Of a stretch of DNA of 64,000 nucleotides, positions 16,714 through 24,766 are shown piece after piece. The number at the start of each line of letters is the position of its first letter. The first letter of the stretch is position 1. The stretch covers positions 558,001 to 622,000 of the forward strand of contig NZ_CP134053.1 of NCBI RefSeq assembly GCF_031583065.1, written 5' to 3'. Below the pieces are notes generated by a model, which was not told the origin of the DNA, did not search any database, and saw only the letters and a program-made list of their open reading frames with translations. This DNA comes from Streptomyces sp. CGMCC 4.7035. Its GTDB lineage: Bacteria > Actinomycetota > Actinomycetes > Streptomycetales > Streptomycetaceae. The translations under genes were made by a program, and so were the position numbers.

Positions 16714-16770
16714 AACGGACGCGGACGAGAGCGGCGCTTGTCGGCGCGTTCACCCTCATCGGCGCCGACG

Positions 16771-16806
16771 GCCCCCCTGGCCCGCCCCCCGGCGGGCCAG
16801 AGGGGC
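16771..16806. terminator. Second hairpin of the convergent junction
   Basis: CTGGCCCGCC and GGCGGGCCAG pair around a CCCC loop, extended by GCCCC/GGGGC. The hairpin lies about 55 nt beyond the stop of the reverse-strand CU044_5270-type gene and probably terminates that operon. Confidence 0.65.
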
Positions 16807-16861
16807 CGAGTCCCTCGGGCGATGACGGCTGCCGCCCGCCCGCCGGTCGGCGTGGCGCAGG

Positions 16862-17932
16862 TCAGCTGTTCGTCTTCGTGGCGGGAGCCTTGCCGTGCTC
16901 GTCGACCACCGTGCGCTGCAGGATGGCGTCGCTGCCGTACAGCGTGTCGGACGTGATGCCCTTGGCCTTGTCCTTGGTGATGTACGAGCGCGAGCCGAGG
17001 AAGGCGAGACTCTTCTTGTCGAAGATCCATTCGTCCCGTGTCGCCGAGGCGGCGTCCCTGCGGGTGATGGCGATGCCGTGCCGGCCGGCCGCGTCGACGG
17101 CGTCGGGGATCTCGGTCACGCAGGGGATCTTTCCGGCTGCCTTGTAGAACGCGGCGGCGTTCGCGGGCGGCATGATCGTTTCGCCCAGCAGGTTGCCGAT
17201 CTCGGAGAAGACGGCCTGGTCCTTCGACCGGCCTTCCTCCACCCTGACCTGGGCGTAGAGCAGCTTGAGCAGGGCGTCGGGGTCGGTGGGCAGCGAGGCC
17301 AGCCACTTGTAGGTGGGGTGGTCGATGCCCGCCGGGACGGCTTCACCCTCGACGGGGACCAGCTGACCGGACATCACGGCCCCCTTCCCGGTCTCGCGGA
17401 TCCACCCGGTCGTGGCGACAGGGCCGGGCTTCTGCGACCTCCAGAACTCCCGCTTGTACGGGGCGCTGAGCCGCACGGGGCCGTCGAAGGCGCCCTCGTT
17501 CGACTGGACCAGGCTCCTGACGTACACGAACTGGTCGTCCCTCACCGGCGTCGCGTCGGTCTTCATGGCCACGGCGGCGATGCGGTCGAGCGTGACGGAG
17601 GCGCCGTTGGCCTTCGCGGCCTGGGTGGAGGATCCGGTCGCCGGGGTGGAGGTGTGGTGGTCACCGGCGGAGAACGTGACCGCCAGCGCCCCGGCCAGTG
17701 CCATCGACGCGACGGGCACCAGCACCATGCGACGCGAGAACCGACGGCGGGGGGCCGGGGATTCCTGGGCGGAAGCGGCGGAAGCGGTGCGGTCGTTGTC
17801 GATCTGCTGCATCAGAACGTCCTTGTAGTGGAGGTGTCGGCTCAGCGGGAGGTCCCATTCGGCCGGAGCCGACAGCAACTCCTCGGCCTCACTCCGGCCG
17901 GTACCGGTGCTCGGCGGGTTGTTGGTGTTCAT
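16862..17932 (-). CDS. CU044_5270-type membrane-anchored protein, partner of an ECF sigma factor
   Basis: The 356-residue protein starts at ATG 17932 with GAGGAAA upstream. It has a cytoplasmic N-terminus of about 70 residues, one transmembrane helix (about 70-88, RMVLVPVASMALAGALAVTF), and an extracytoplasmic domain of about 260 residues with the family marks WLASLPTDPDALLKLLYAQV and a C-terminal GSDAILQRTVVDEHGKAP. Such proteins typically follow an ECF sigma gene in actinobacteria and are thought to act as sensor or anti-sigma partners. Here the ATG overlaps the sigma stop by 4 nt, so translation is coupled. A decayed relative is present at 44218-44548. Confidence 0.8.
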   Translation of the reverse strand: MNTNNPPSTGTGRSEAEELLSAPAEWDLPLSRHLHYKDVLMQQIDNDRTASAASAQESPAPRRRFSRRMVLVPVASMALAGALAVTFSAGDHHTSTPATGSSTQAAKANGASVTLDRIAAVAMKTDATPVRDDQFVYVRSLVQSNEGAFDGPVRLSAPYKREFWRSQKPGPVATTGWIRETGKGAVMSGQLVPVEGEAVPAGIDHPTYKWLASLPTDPDALLKLLYAQVRVEEGRSKDQAVFSEIGNLLGETIMPPANAAAFYKAAGKIPCVTEIPDAVDAAGRHGIAITRRDAASATRDEWIFDKKSLAFLGSRSYITKDKAKGITSDTLYGSDAILQRTVVDEHGKAPATKTNS

Positions 17933-18576
17933 CCGGTTTCCTCCTGCAGAAACATGGCCGCGAACGCGGCCTCACTCTCCTTCTCTCCGCGAGGGCCACG
18001 CGGTTCCGCTTTCTTGCGGACGACTTGATCGGAGCTGAGCCTGGCCAGCCGCGCCCGGGCCCGCGACAGCCGCGACCGCACGGTGCCGACCGGGATGCCG
18101 AGCGCCTCGGCGGCCTGCTGGTAGTCCAGCCCGGCCGACACGCACAGGGCGAACACCTCCCGGTCCTGGCGGCGCAATCGGCCGAGCGCCTCGTGGACCA
18201 CCGCGAGACGGCGGGCGTCGTCGATCCGTCCGGCCGTCTCGTCCGCGAAGTCCTCGACGGGACGGGGCTCCGGGCTGCGCGCCAGGAAGGCGAGCCGCCG
18301 CCGTAGACCACGGTTGGCGTTGTGCGCCTTGTGCGTGGCGATGCCCAGCAGCCAGGGTCTGAGCGAGCCACCCTCCGGCTCCACCGTCTCCCGGGTACGC
18401 CAGGCGGCGAGGAAGGTCTCCGACATCGCCTCCTCGGCCTCCGACCAGTTGCCGGTCAGCCGCAGGGCATGGTTGTAGACCGCTCGCGCGTGCTGGTCGT
18501 ACAGGTCGGCGAACGCCGCACGGTCCCCCGACCGTATGCGGGCACGCATCGACTCCGCTGTTTCTGTATCCCTCAC
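17929..18576 (-). CDS. ECF-type RNA polymerase sigma factor
   Basis: The 215-residue protein has region 2 (GDRAAFADLYDQHARAVYNHALRL and AEEAMSETFLAAWR) and region 4 (LRRQDREVFALCVSAGLDYQQAAEALG and IPVGTVRSRLSRARARL). The start is GTG 18576, with GGAG about 10 nt upstream; the frame is open to 18678 but that part overlaps the next gene. It heads a two-gene unit with the CU044_5270-type partner (ATGA overlap). The target promoters cannot be read here. Confidence 0.88.
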   Translation of the reverse strand: MRDTETAESMRARIRSGDRAAFADLYDQHARAVYNHALRLTGNWSEAEEAMSETFLAAWRTRETVEPEGGSLRPWLLGIATHKAHNANRGLRRRLAFLARSPEPRPVEDFADETAGRIDDARRLAVVHEALGRLRRQDREVFALCVSAGLDYQQAAEALGIPVGTVRSRLSRARARLARLSSDQVVRKKAEPRGPRGEKESEAAFAAMFLQEETG

Positions 18577-18632
18577 ACCCGTTACGCTCCGCGGGCCCGG
18601 TGGAGTTCCTGTGTTCTGCGCCACAGCCGCGA

Positions 18633-19661
18633 CTAGAGCGACGCCGACAGTACGCCCACGGCGGCGAACAGCAGGCACATCCCGATGTTGAGCACCTTGT
18701 GCCGGAGGAAGACGGCGGCGAACTCGCGGATCGTGGCGGTGGGCCAGAAGTAGGCGGCGGTGGGGGAGCCGACGACATGCCCGTCGACTCCGGTGAGGCG
18801 AGCGAGGGTGGCGGCGCGGAAGACGTGGAAGTTATTGGTGACGACGACGCACCGGTGGCCGGGGCGCAGCTCCTCCATGATCGCCCTGCTGAACCGCAGG
18901 TTCTCCTCGGTGGTGGTGGAGCGGTCCTCGCGTACGAGGTGCTCCTCGGGGAAGCCGCGTTCGGTGAGGTAGTCGGCCATGGCGTGGGCCTCGGGAAGGT
19001 CCTCGTCGGGGCCCTGTCCGCCGGAGGTGACCAGCAGCGGGGGGTTGCCGCGGGCGGCCTGGGCCTCGTACACCGCGCGCCCCCGCTCCAGCCGGCCGGC
19101 CAGCAGTGGCGGCACCCGGTTGCCGCCGATCAGACCCGAGCCGAGCACGATCACGAAGTCCACGTCCTTGCGGACCCTCAGGCGCCCGTACAGGTACGCG
19201 TAGCCGAGGAAACAGGTGAACAGGAACGAGACATAGGCGACCACGGGAAAGGTCACGACCGCGATCCAGTACCACGGTCCCGCACCGGTCGAGAGGCCGG
19301 GCGCGAGAATCCCGATGGTTCCGAGGATGCCCAGACCGGCTGCGAGCGACAGCAGGTTGGCGGGCCGTCTGCCCTCCTTGCGGGCCATCTGCACGCCGTT
19401 GTACAGCAGGAAGAACGCGAGGGCGACGACGCCGAACGCGACGAGCGAGAAGAGGACCAGCGTCACCAGGTCCCACACCATGTAGGCCGGGTCGTTCACG
19501 CTCGGCTCGGTGCCCGCGGACGTGCCGGCGGCCAGAAGGAACAAGGAGAGACCGAGCAGTACGGCGTTGCCGAAGCGGCGCGGGTCGCGCAGGACGGCTG
19601 CGCAGAACAGGACGAACAGCACTGAGGACAGCACGTTCAGTGCTGTGGCGGGGGAAAACAC
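18633..19661 (-). CDS. YdcF/ElyC-type membrane protein (DUF218)
   Basis: The 342-residue protein has about five N-terminal helices (residues 5-150) and a C-terminal DUF218 domain (about 170-330) with VIVLGSGLIGGNRVPPLLAGRL, LVTSGGQGPDE, STTTEENLRFS and VTNNFHVFRA, the usual conserved acidic and polar positions. ElyC/SanA relatives in E. coli affect envelope integrity. Start GTG 19661 has TATCCT ending 6 nt upstream and no ribosome site, so it may be leaderless. It is separated by 56 nt from the ECF sigma gene downstream on the same strand. Confidence 0.85.
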   Translation of the reverse strand: MFSPATALNVLSSVLFVLFCAAVLRDPRRFGNAVLLGLSLFLLAAGTSAGTEPSVNDPAYMVWDLVTLVLFSLVAFGVVALAFFLLYNGVQMARKEGRRPANLLSLAAGLGILGTIGILAPGLSTGAGPWYWIAVVTFPVVAYVSFLFTCFLGYAYLYGRLRVRKDVDFVIVLGSGLIGGNRVPPLLAGRLERGRAVYEAQAARGNPPLLVTSGGQGPDEDLPEAHAMADYLTERGFPEEHLVREDRSTTTEENLRFSRAIMEELRPGHRCVVVTNNFHVFRAATLARLTGVDGHVVGSPTAAYFWPTATIREFAAVFLRHKVLNIGMCLLFAAVGVLSASL

Positions 19662-19794
19662 CGGCGCAGGATACGGCTGTGAGCAGCCCGGGTTCCCTGC
19701 CCCGACTCAGGGTCGGGACTGTGTTGTTATGCGCCCGGCGCCCGCTTCCCGGTGGGTCGGCACCGGGCGGGGACCGCACCGGTGGTGCTCCTGT

Positions 19795-19824
19795 TTGACA
19801 TCCCTCCCCGGCCTGCACCATGCT
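19795..19824 (+). promoter_or_regulatory. Probable promoter of the YtrA-type operon
   Basis: TTGACA (19795-19800) is a perfect -35. An 18-nt spacer leads to CATGCT (19819-19824) as a weak -10. The expected start of transcription falls inside the palindrome at 19823-19846. Confidence 0.6.
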
Positions 19825-19846
19825 TGTATTAATTCATTAATACAAG
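19823..19846. promoter_or_regulatory. Palindromic operator, probable YtrA-type GntR site
   Basis: Two perfect 11-bp arms, the left one CTTGTATTAAT, are separated by 2 nt. The site is strikingly AT-rich for this genome and overlaps the likely transcription start 24 nt before the GntR regulator gene. This fits autorepression of the regulator/ABC operon. Confidence 0.75.
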
Positions 19847-19869
19847 AACACTGAACCGTGGAAGGTGAC

Positions 19870-20301
19870 GTGGTCGAGTACCGGATCGACCGTGGCAGCG
19901 GCGTACCGGCCTACGTGCAGATCGTCGAGCAGACCGAACGGGCGCTCCGGATGGGCACGTTGAAGGTCGGGGACAAGTTGCCCACGGCCAGGGAGGTGGT
20001 GGCGGCGACCGCCATCAACCCCAACACCGTGCTCCGGGCCTACCGCGACATGGAGCAGGCGGGCCTGGTCGAACTGCGCCGCGGACTGGGGACCTTCGTG
20101 ACGCGGTCGCTCGCGCGGCCCGGTGCGGAGGACGACTCTCCCCTGCGCGCGGAGATCACCGACTGGACGGCACGCGCGCGGGCGGGCGGACTGGAACGGG
20201 CCGACGTCCTCGCCCTGGTCACAGCCGCCCTGGACGCCTACGACACAGCACAACACAGCGACACCCCGGGCGACCGGGAGCAGAAAGAGGAGGACGCATG
20301 A
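19870..20301 (+). CDS. YtrA-subfamily GntR transcriptional regulator
   Basis: The 143-residue protein starts at GTG 19870, giving the typical VEYRIDRGSGVPAYVQIVEQ opening and a GAAGG ribosome site; GTG 19858 is also in frame. The winged helix has LPTAREVVAATAINPNTVLRAYRDMEQAGLV, a family signature. The effector domain is short, as in YtrA proteins, which repress ABC-exporter operons and are relieved by cell-wall antibiotics in Bacillus. It overlaps the ABC ATPase gene by 4 nt and is preceded by a perfect operator-like palindrome, so autoregulation is likely. Confidence 0.9.
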   Translation: MVEYRIDRGSGVPAYVQIVEQTERALRMGTLKVGDKLPTAREVVAATAINPNTVLRAYRDMEQAGLVELRRGLGTFVTRSLARPGAEDDSPLRAEITDWTARARAGGLERADVLALVTAALDAYDTAQHSDTPGDREQKEEDA

Positions 20302-21209
20302 CCGGGCCTGACGCGCCGGCCGCGCTGCGCGCCACGGGACTCGGATTCCGGTACCGGGCGCGGGGCGGCTGGACCCTGCGGGACTGCGAGTTCACCGTGC
20401 CCAGCGGCCGTATCACCGCCCTCGTCGGGCGCAACGGCGCGGGTAAGAGCACTCTGCTGCACCTGGCCGGCGGCCTGCTGCGCGCCGATTCCGGTGAGCT
20501 GCGCGTACTGGGCGTCGTACCGGGCACGCCCGAGGCCCGCGCCCGGGTCGCTCTGTTCACCCAGGACAAGCCGCTCTACCCCCGCTTCACCGTGGCGGAC
20601 ACCTTGCGGTTGGGCAAGAAGCTGAACTCCTCGTGGGACCAGGCGGCGGCCGAGCGGATCGTCCACGAGGGCGGCATCCCGCTTCCCGCCCGCGTCGGCG
20701 AGCTGTCCCCCGGGCAGCGCACCCGCGTCGCACTCGCCCTGGCGCTCGGCAAGCGGCCCGAACTGCTGCTGCTCGACGAGCCGATGGCCGACCTCGACCC
20801 CGTGGCGCGAGGTGAGGTCATGGCGATGTTGATGGCCGAGGCCGCCGAGCGCGGTACGAGCATCGTGCTGTCCTCGCACGTCCTGCCCGAGCTGGAGCAG
20901 ACCTGCGACTGGGTGCTGCTGGTGCGGGACGGCCACATCGAGCTGAGCGAGGACGCCGACGCGCTGCGCGAGAGCCACGCCGTGCTGACCGGACACGCCG
21001 ACCAGGTTGACGCCCTGGCCGCACGCCACACCCTCGTCCACCACCGGGCCGCCGGCAGGCAGATGACCGCCCTCGTACGGCAGCGCGGACCGCTGCCGGG
21101 CGACTGGCACGTCGAACGGCCCAGGCTGGAGGACATCCTGATCGGCTACCTCCAGGCCGATGACATGGCGCGCCCCGCGGCCGCCGAGTGGACGGAGGTG
21201 GCGGCGTGA
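20298..21209 (+). CDS. ABC transporter ATP-binding protein
   Basis: The 303-residue ATPase has Walker A GRNGAGKST (about 43-51), signature LSPGQRTRVAL, Walker B LLLLDEPMADLDP and the switch His in VLSSHV. The C-terminal 90 residues are the extra domain seen in antibiotic- or peptide-exporting ABC-2 systems. It overlaps the GntR regulator start-to-stop (ATGA) and the permease (GTGA), forming a three-gene operon. It probably powers export of, or protection from, a membrane-active compound; the substrate is unknown. Confidence 0.92.
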   Translation: MTGPDAPAALRATGLGFRYRARGGWTLRDCEFTVPSGRITALVGRNGAGKSTLLHLAGGLLRADSGELRVLGVVPGTPEARARVALFTQDKPLYPRFTVADTLRLGKKLNSSWDQAAAERIVHEGGIPLPARVGELSPGQRTRVALALALGKRPELLLLDEPMADLDPVARGEVMAMLMAEAAERGTSIVLSSHVLPELEQTCDWVLLVRDGHIELSEDADALRESHAVLTGHADQVDALAARHTLVHHRAAGRQMTALVRQRGPLPGDWHVERPRLEDILIGYLQADDMARPAAAEWTEVAA

Positions 21210-22162
21210 AGGGCTCTTTCTGGCTCGCGTGGCGCCAGCAGCGAGTGCTGGTCGGCATAGCGGTGACCGCCCTGGCCGCCGCCGCGGCGATCGCCGCCTA
21301 CTATCGCTCGGGCATGCTGGACGCCCTGCACAGCGGGCTCTTCGACCACTGCGAGCGCGGGCCGCTGTATTGCATGGAATCCGGCACCAACCAGCTCCTG
21401 CTGCTGGACATCGAGCCGCTGAAGTACTTCGGATTGCTGAACATCGTCCTGCCCGTCCTGATCGGCGTCTTCTGGGGCGCCCCGCTGCTGGGCCGCGACC
21501 GGGAACTGGGCACGATCCGCATGGTCCTCGCCCAGGGCGTGGGCCGCGGTCAGTGGTTCGCCTCCCGGTTCGCCATGGCCGCGGCGACCACGATCGCCCT
21601 CTCCGGCCTGCTCGCGGGAGTCTTCGCGTGGTGGTGGCGACCGGCCGCCGACCGGAGCTACGGCCTGTTCTGGTACGACAACACGGCCCTGAGCGGCTCG
21701 GGCCCCCGCGTCGTCGCGGCCGCCCTGTTCGGCCTCGCGGCCGGCACATTCCTGGGTCTGCTGGTCCGCCGGGTCCTGGCGGCGATGAGTCTGACCCTGT
21801 TGGTGACGGGGGTGATGACACTCCTGCTGGAGTGGACACACCGGACCCGGCTGCTGGTCCCGCCGCACACCTACGTCAGCGCCGGCAGCATCCCCAAAGC
21901 ACCGATGGGCGAGAAGTGGTCAACCGGAATCTACGGCCTGATCACCGCTTCCGGCCGCCACGACGACGTGGCGAGCTGCCCCTTCCCGTCAGGCACCCAG
22001 CTCAAGGAGTGCATGGCGGCGCACGGGTACGTCGCCCGCTTCTACAAGGCCAACCCGGCCGGTGACTACTGGACTTTCCAGTGGGTCGACACCGCCGTCC
22101 TCGGCGGCCTGGCCGTTGTCCTCACGGTCGTCACGGTGCTGCTGCTGCGCCGCCGCGTCTGA
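21206..22162 (+). CDS. ABC-2-type transporter permease
   Basis: The 318-residue integral membrane protein starts at GTG 21206, with GGAGGTG upstream inside the ATPase gene. About six helices are visible (for example IAVTALAAAAAIAAYY near the N-terminus and VDTAVLGGLAVVLTVVTVLLL at the C-terminus). Large polar loops hold several Cys (HCERGPLYCMESGTNQ; SCPFPSGTQLKECM), which could form extracytoplasmic disulfides. It is the membrane partner of the preceding ATPase in the YtrA-regulated operon. Confidence 0.85.
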   Translation: MKGSFWLAWRQQRVLVGIAVTALAAAAAIAAYYRSGMLDALHSGLFDHCERGPLYCMESGTNQLLLLDIEPLKYFGLLNIVLPVLIGVFWGAPLLGRDRELGTIRMVLAQGVGRGQWFASRFAMAAATTIALSGLLAGVFAWWWRPAADRSYGLFWYDNTALSGSGPRVVAAALFGLAAGTFLGLLVRRVLAAMSLTLLVTGVMTLLLEWTHRTRLLVPPHTYVSAGSIPKAPMGEKWSTGIYGLITASGRHDDVASCPFPSGTQLKECMAAHGYVARFYKANPAGDYWTFQWVDTAVLGGLAVVLTVVTVLLLRRRV

Positions 22163-22268
22163 TCACGGCGCGCCGCCGCAACGATCCCTTTCTTCACTTC
22201 TCTCCCTTCCCTGTCTTCAGCCCTTTTCAACCCCTCCTGGGGTCTCACTGCACGGAGGTCGCTTCGCC

Positions 22269-23072
22269 ATGCCCGCAGACGCCAAGTCGCCGAAGAAACT
22301 CCGCAACAACCGCGCCGCCCTCACCCACAAGATCGGTTACGCCCTGCGCAACCCCGATCGCGTCACCCCGTACCTCCGCAGGGCCGGCCGGGACGCCTGG
22401 CTGCGCCTGAAGCACCCCGACCACGTCGGCTACTACCGGGCCGTGATGGCCTCGGACACGCGCCGCAACCCGGAGGCCGCGGTCGGCAGCCAGACCCACG
22501 ACCGCTGGCTGGCGCTCGGGCAGATGCAGTTCGACTACCTGATCGAACACGGGCTGCGCCCCGAACATCGCATGCTCGACATCGGCTGCGGCAACCTGCG
22601 CGGCGGCTGGCGCTTCATCAGCCACCTCGACACCGGCAACTACTACGGCATCGACATCTCGCCCGACATCCTGATGGCCGCCAAGAAGACCCTCACCGAG
22701 CGTCGCCTCCAGGACAAGCTGCCGCACCTGACCATCACTGGCGACCTCACCCTGGACTTCCTGCCCAGCGACCACTTCGACGTCATCCACGCGCACAGCG
22801 TCTTCTCCCACTCGCCGCTGAGTGTCATCGACGAATGCCTCGCGCACGTCGGTCGGGTGCTGACCGACACCGGATTCTTCGACTTCACCTTCGACCGCAC
22901 CGAGGGCACCGAACACCAGGTGCTGGGCGAGGATTTCTACTACCGCACCGAGACCCTCCTGGCCCTGGCACGTAAGCACGGCCTGCACGCGCGCTTCATG
23001 GAGGACTGGGAGAAGCGCCCGCACGGCCAGTCGAAGATACGCGTCAGCCGCTCGCCCCTGCCCACCGCCTGA
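22269..23072 (+). CDS. Class I SAM-dependent methyltransferase
   Basis: The 267-residue cytoplasmic protein starts at ATG 22269 after GGAGG. Residues 1-80 are basic and helical. The Rossmann domain shows motif I LDIGCGNLRGG (about 103-113), NYYGIDISPDI (motif II) and FDVIHAHSVFSH (motif IV). The C-terminal part is beta-rich. It is followed 17 nt later by a membrane glycosyltransferase, so the pair may modify a cell-surface lipid or polymer. The methyl acceptor is unknown. Confidence 0.85.
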   Translation: MPADAKSPKKLRNNRAALTHKIGYALRNPDRVTPYLRRAGRDAWLRLKHPDHVGYYRAVMASDTRRNPEAAVGSQTHDRWLALGQMQFDYLIEHGLRPEHRMLDIGCGNLRGGWRFISHLDTGNYYGIDISPDILMAAKKTLTERRLQDKLPHLTITGDLTLDFLPSDHFDVIHAHSVFSHSPLSVIDECLAHVGRVLTDTGFFDFTFDRTEGTEHQVLGEDFYYRTETLLALARKHGLHARFMEDWEKRPHGQSKIRVSRSPLPTA

Positions 23073-23089
23073 GAAGTCCGGGATCCGAC

Positions 23090-24634
23090 ATGCCGTCCCC
23101 CATGGTGTCCCCGGGCACCCTGCTCGACCCGCCACACGTGGCCACACCCCGGCCACGTGTCGTCCTGCGGCCGCCCGTGCCGCTGCGCATCACACGGCCC
23201 GGCCCGAGCCGGGCGCTCACGGCAGCCGCGCCGGCGGGCCTCGTGCTCGCCCTGGGCCTGTGGGGGATCACGCGCCAGAACAGCATGTGGCGCGACGAGG
23301 CCGCCACCTGGCAGGTCACCCACCGCAGCCTGCCCGAGATCTGGCAACTGCTCGGGCACGTGGATGTCGTCCACGGCCTGTACTACGCCTTCATGCACAT
23401 GGTGTTCGAGGTTTTCGGCGACAGCCTCCTGACGCTGCGGTTGCCCTCGGTCCTCGCCATGGCCGGGTCGGCGGCACTCGCCGCCGACCTCGGCGCCCGA
23501 CTCGCGGGCCGCTGGAGCGGGCTCGGCGCGGGGCTCGCCTTCGCGCTGCTGCCCACCCCCCAGGTGTACGCGCAAGAAGGCCGCCCGTACGCGATGGTGA
23601 CCGCCACGGTCGCGCTCGCCTCCTGGCTGCTGGTGGCCGCCATGCACGGCTCGCGCGCCCGGATCTGGAGCGCCTACGCAGTCGTCGTCCTGCTCGGCGC
23701 GCTGCTCAACTGGTTCTCACTGCTCGCGCTGCTCGCCCACGCCGTCACGCTCACCCTCGCCCGGCCCCACCGCACCATCCGGGTGCGCTGGCTCCTCGCC
23801 GCGGGCACCGCTGTACTCGGCGCCCTGCCCCTCGTCCTGGCCAGCCAGGGCCAGTCCAGGCAGGTCTCCTGGATACGGCCCCCCACCCCCGGCACGATGT
23901 GCCTCGTCGCGGCCACCGTTCTCGTGGCCGGCGGCTGCGCGCTCCTGCGCCGCGCACGCAAGCCCGCCGGTCCGGCTCCGCTCGCGGTGGGGAAACTGAG
24001 CCTGGCCGCCGTGGCCGTCCCGCTGTGCGTCGTCCCTCAGGTGATGCTTCTCGCCGTCTCGCTCACCTGGAGGCCCCTCTACGTCGACCGCTACGTACTC
24101 TTCGCCCAGATCGGCCTGGCCCTCCTCCTCGGGGCATTGATCACCGCACTCGCCAGGAGCCTGTCCACCCGTCCCACAGTTCCGCTCGCTGCCGTCACGG
24201 CACTCGCGTTCCTCGCCCTGCTCCCCGTGGAACAGCACCTGCGCAGCGCGGACAGCCGCGTCGACGACGTACTGGCCGTGGCCACCGTGGTGGACGCGGC
24301 GCGTGGACAGGGCGGCGCGGTGGTCTTCATCCCGTCGGCCCGACGCGACACCGCCCTGGTCACCCCGGGCGCGTTCGTCGGACTGCGCGACATCGCGCTC
24401 GACCGGAGCCCCGCCGCCTCCGGCACCCTGCACGGCATCGAGTCGGACCCGGACACCACAGCCCGCGCCATGCTGCGCGAACGCCACATCGTCCTCATCA
24501 GCGACGCGGAGACCCACCCCGCCCACAACGCCCGCGACCGCGCCAAACAACGTGTCCTGCGCGAACACTTCGTCAAACGCTCCACCACGATCCGACGCGG
24601 CCGCAGCATCACCCTCTACGAACGCATCGGGTGA
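23090..24634 (+). CDS. GT39/ArnT-like integral membrane glycosyltransferase
   Basis: The 514-residue protein has a cytoplasmic N-terminus of about 45 residues, then a first helix followed by MWRDEAATWQV, whose D-E pair is the catalytic-site mark of GT-C enzymes using polyprenyl-phosphate sugars. About 10-11 helices follow, with QEGRPYAMV in a loop typical of the family. The last 130 residues are a soluble extracytoplasmic domain. It probably transfers a sugar from a lipid carrier to a surface acceptor. It lies directly after the methyltransferase gene. Confidence 0.85.
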   Translation: MPSPMVSPGTLLDPPHVATPRPRVVLRPPVPLRITRPGPSRALTAAAPAGLVLALGLWGITRQNSMWRDEAATWQVTHRSLPEIWQLLGHVDVVHGLYYAFMHMVFEVFGDSLLTLRLPSVLAMAGSAALAADLGARLAGRWSGLGAGLAFALLPTPQVYAQEGRPYAMVTATVALASWLLVAAMHGSRARIWSAYAVVVLLGALLNWFSLLALLAHAVTLTLARPHRTIRVRWLLAAGTAVLGALPLVLASQGQSRQVSWIRPPTPGTMCLVAATVLVAGGCALLRRARKPAGPAPLAVGKLSLAAVAVPLCVVPQVMLLAVSLTWRPLYVDRYVLFAQIGLALLLGALITALARSLSTRPTVPLAAVTALAFLALLPVEQHLRSADSRVDDVLAVATVVDAARGQGGAVVFIPSARRDTALVTPGAFVGLRDIALDRSPAASGTLHGIESDPDTTARAMLRERHIVLISDAETHPAHNARDRAKQRVLREHFVKRSTTIRRGRSITLYERIG

Positions 24635-24766
24635 TCGATACAGCTGTCGCGGGTCAGGAGGCGATCGGGTACGTCAATGAGCAGCCCGGCTCCCACGATG
24701 CGGGGCATATGTCCCTTACTGTGGCCTTTGGTGTAGGGCCTCTGTGCACGGGACGGAGTGGGGGCC

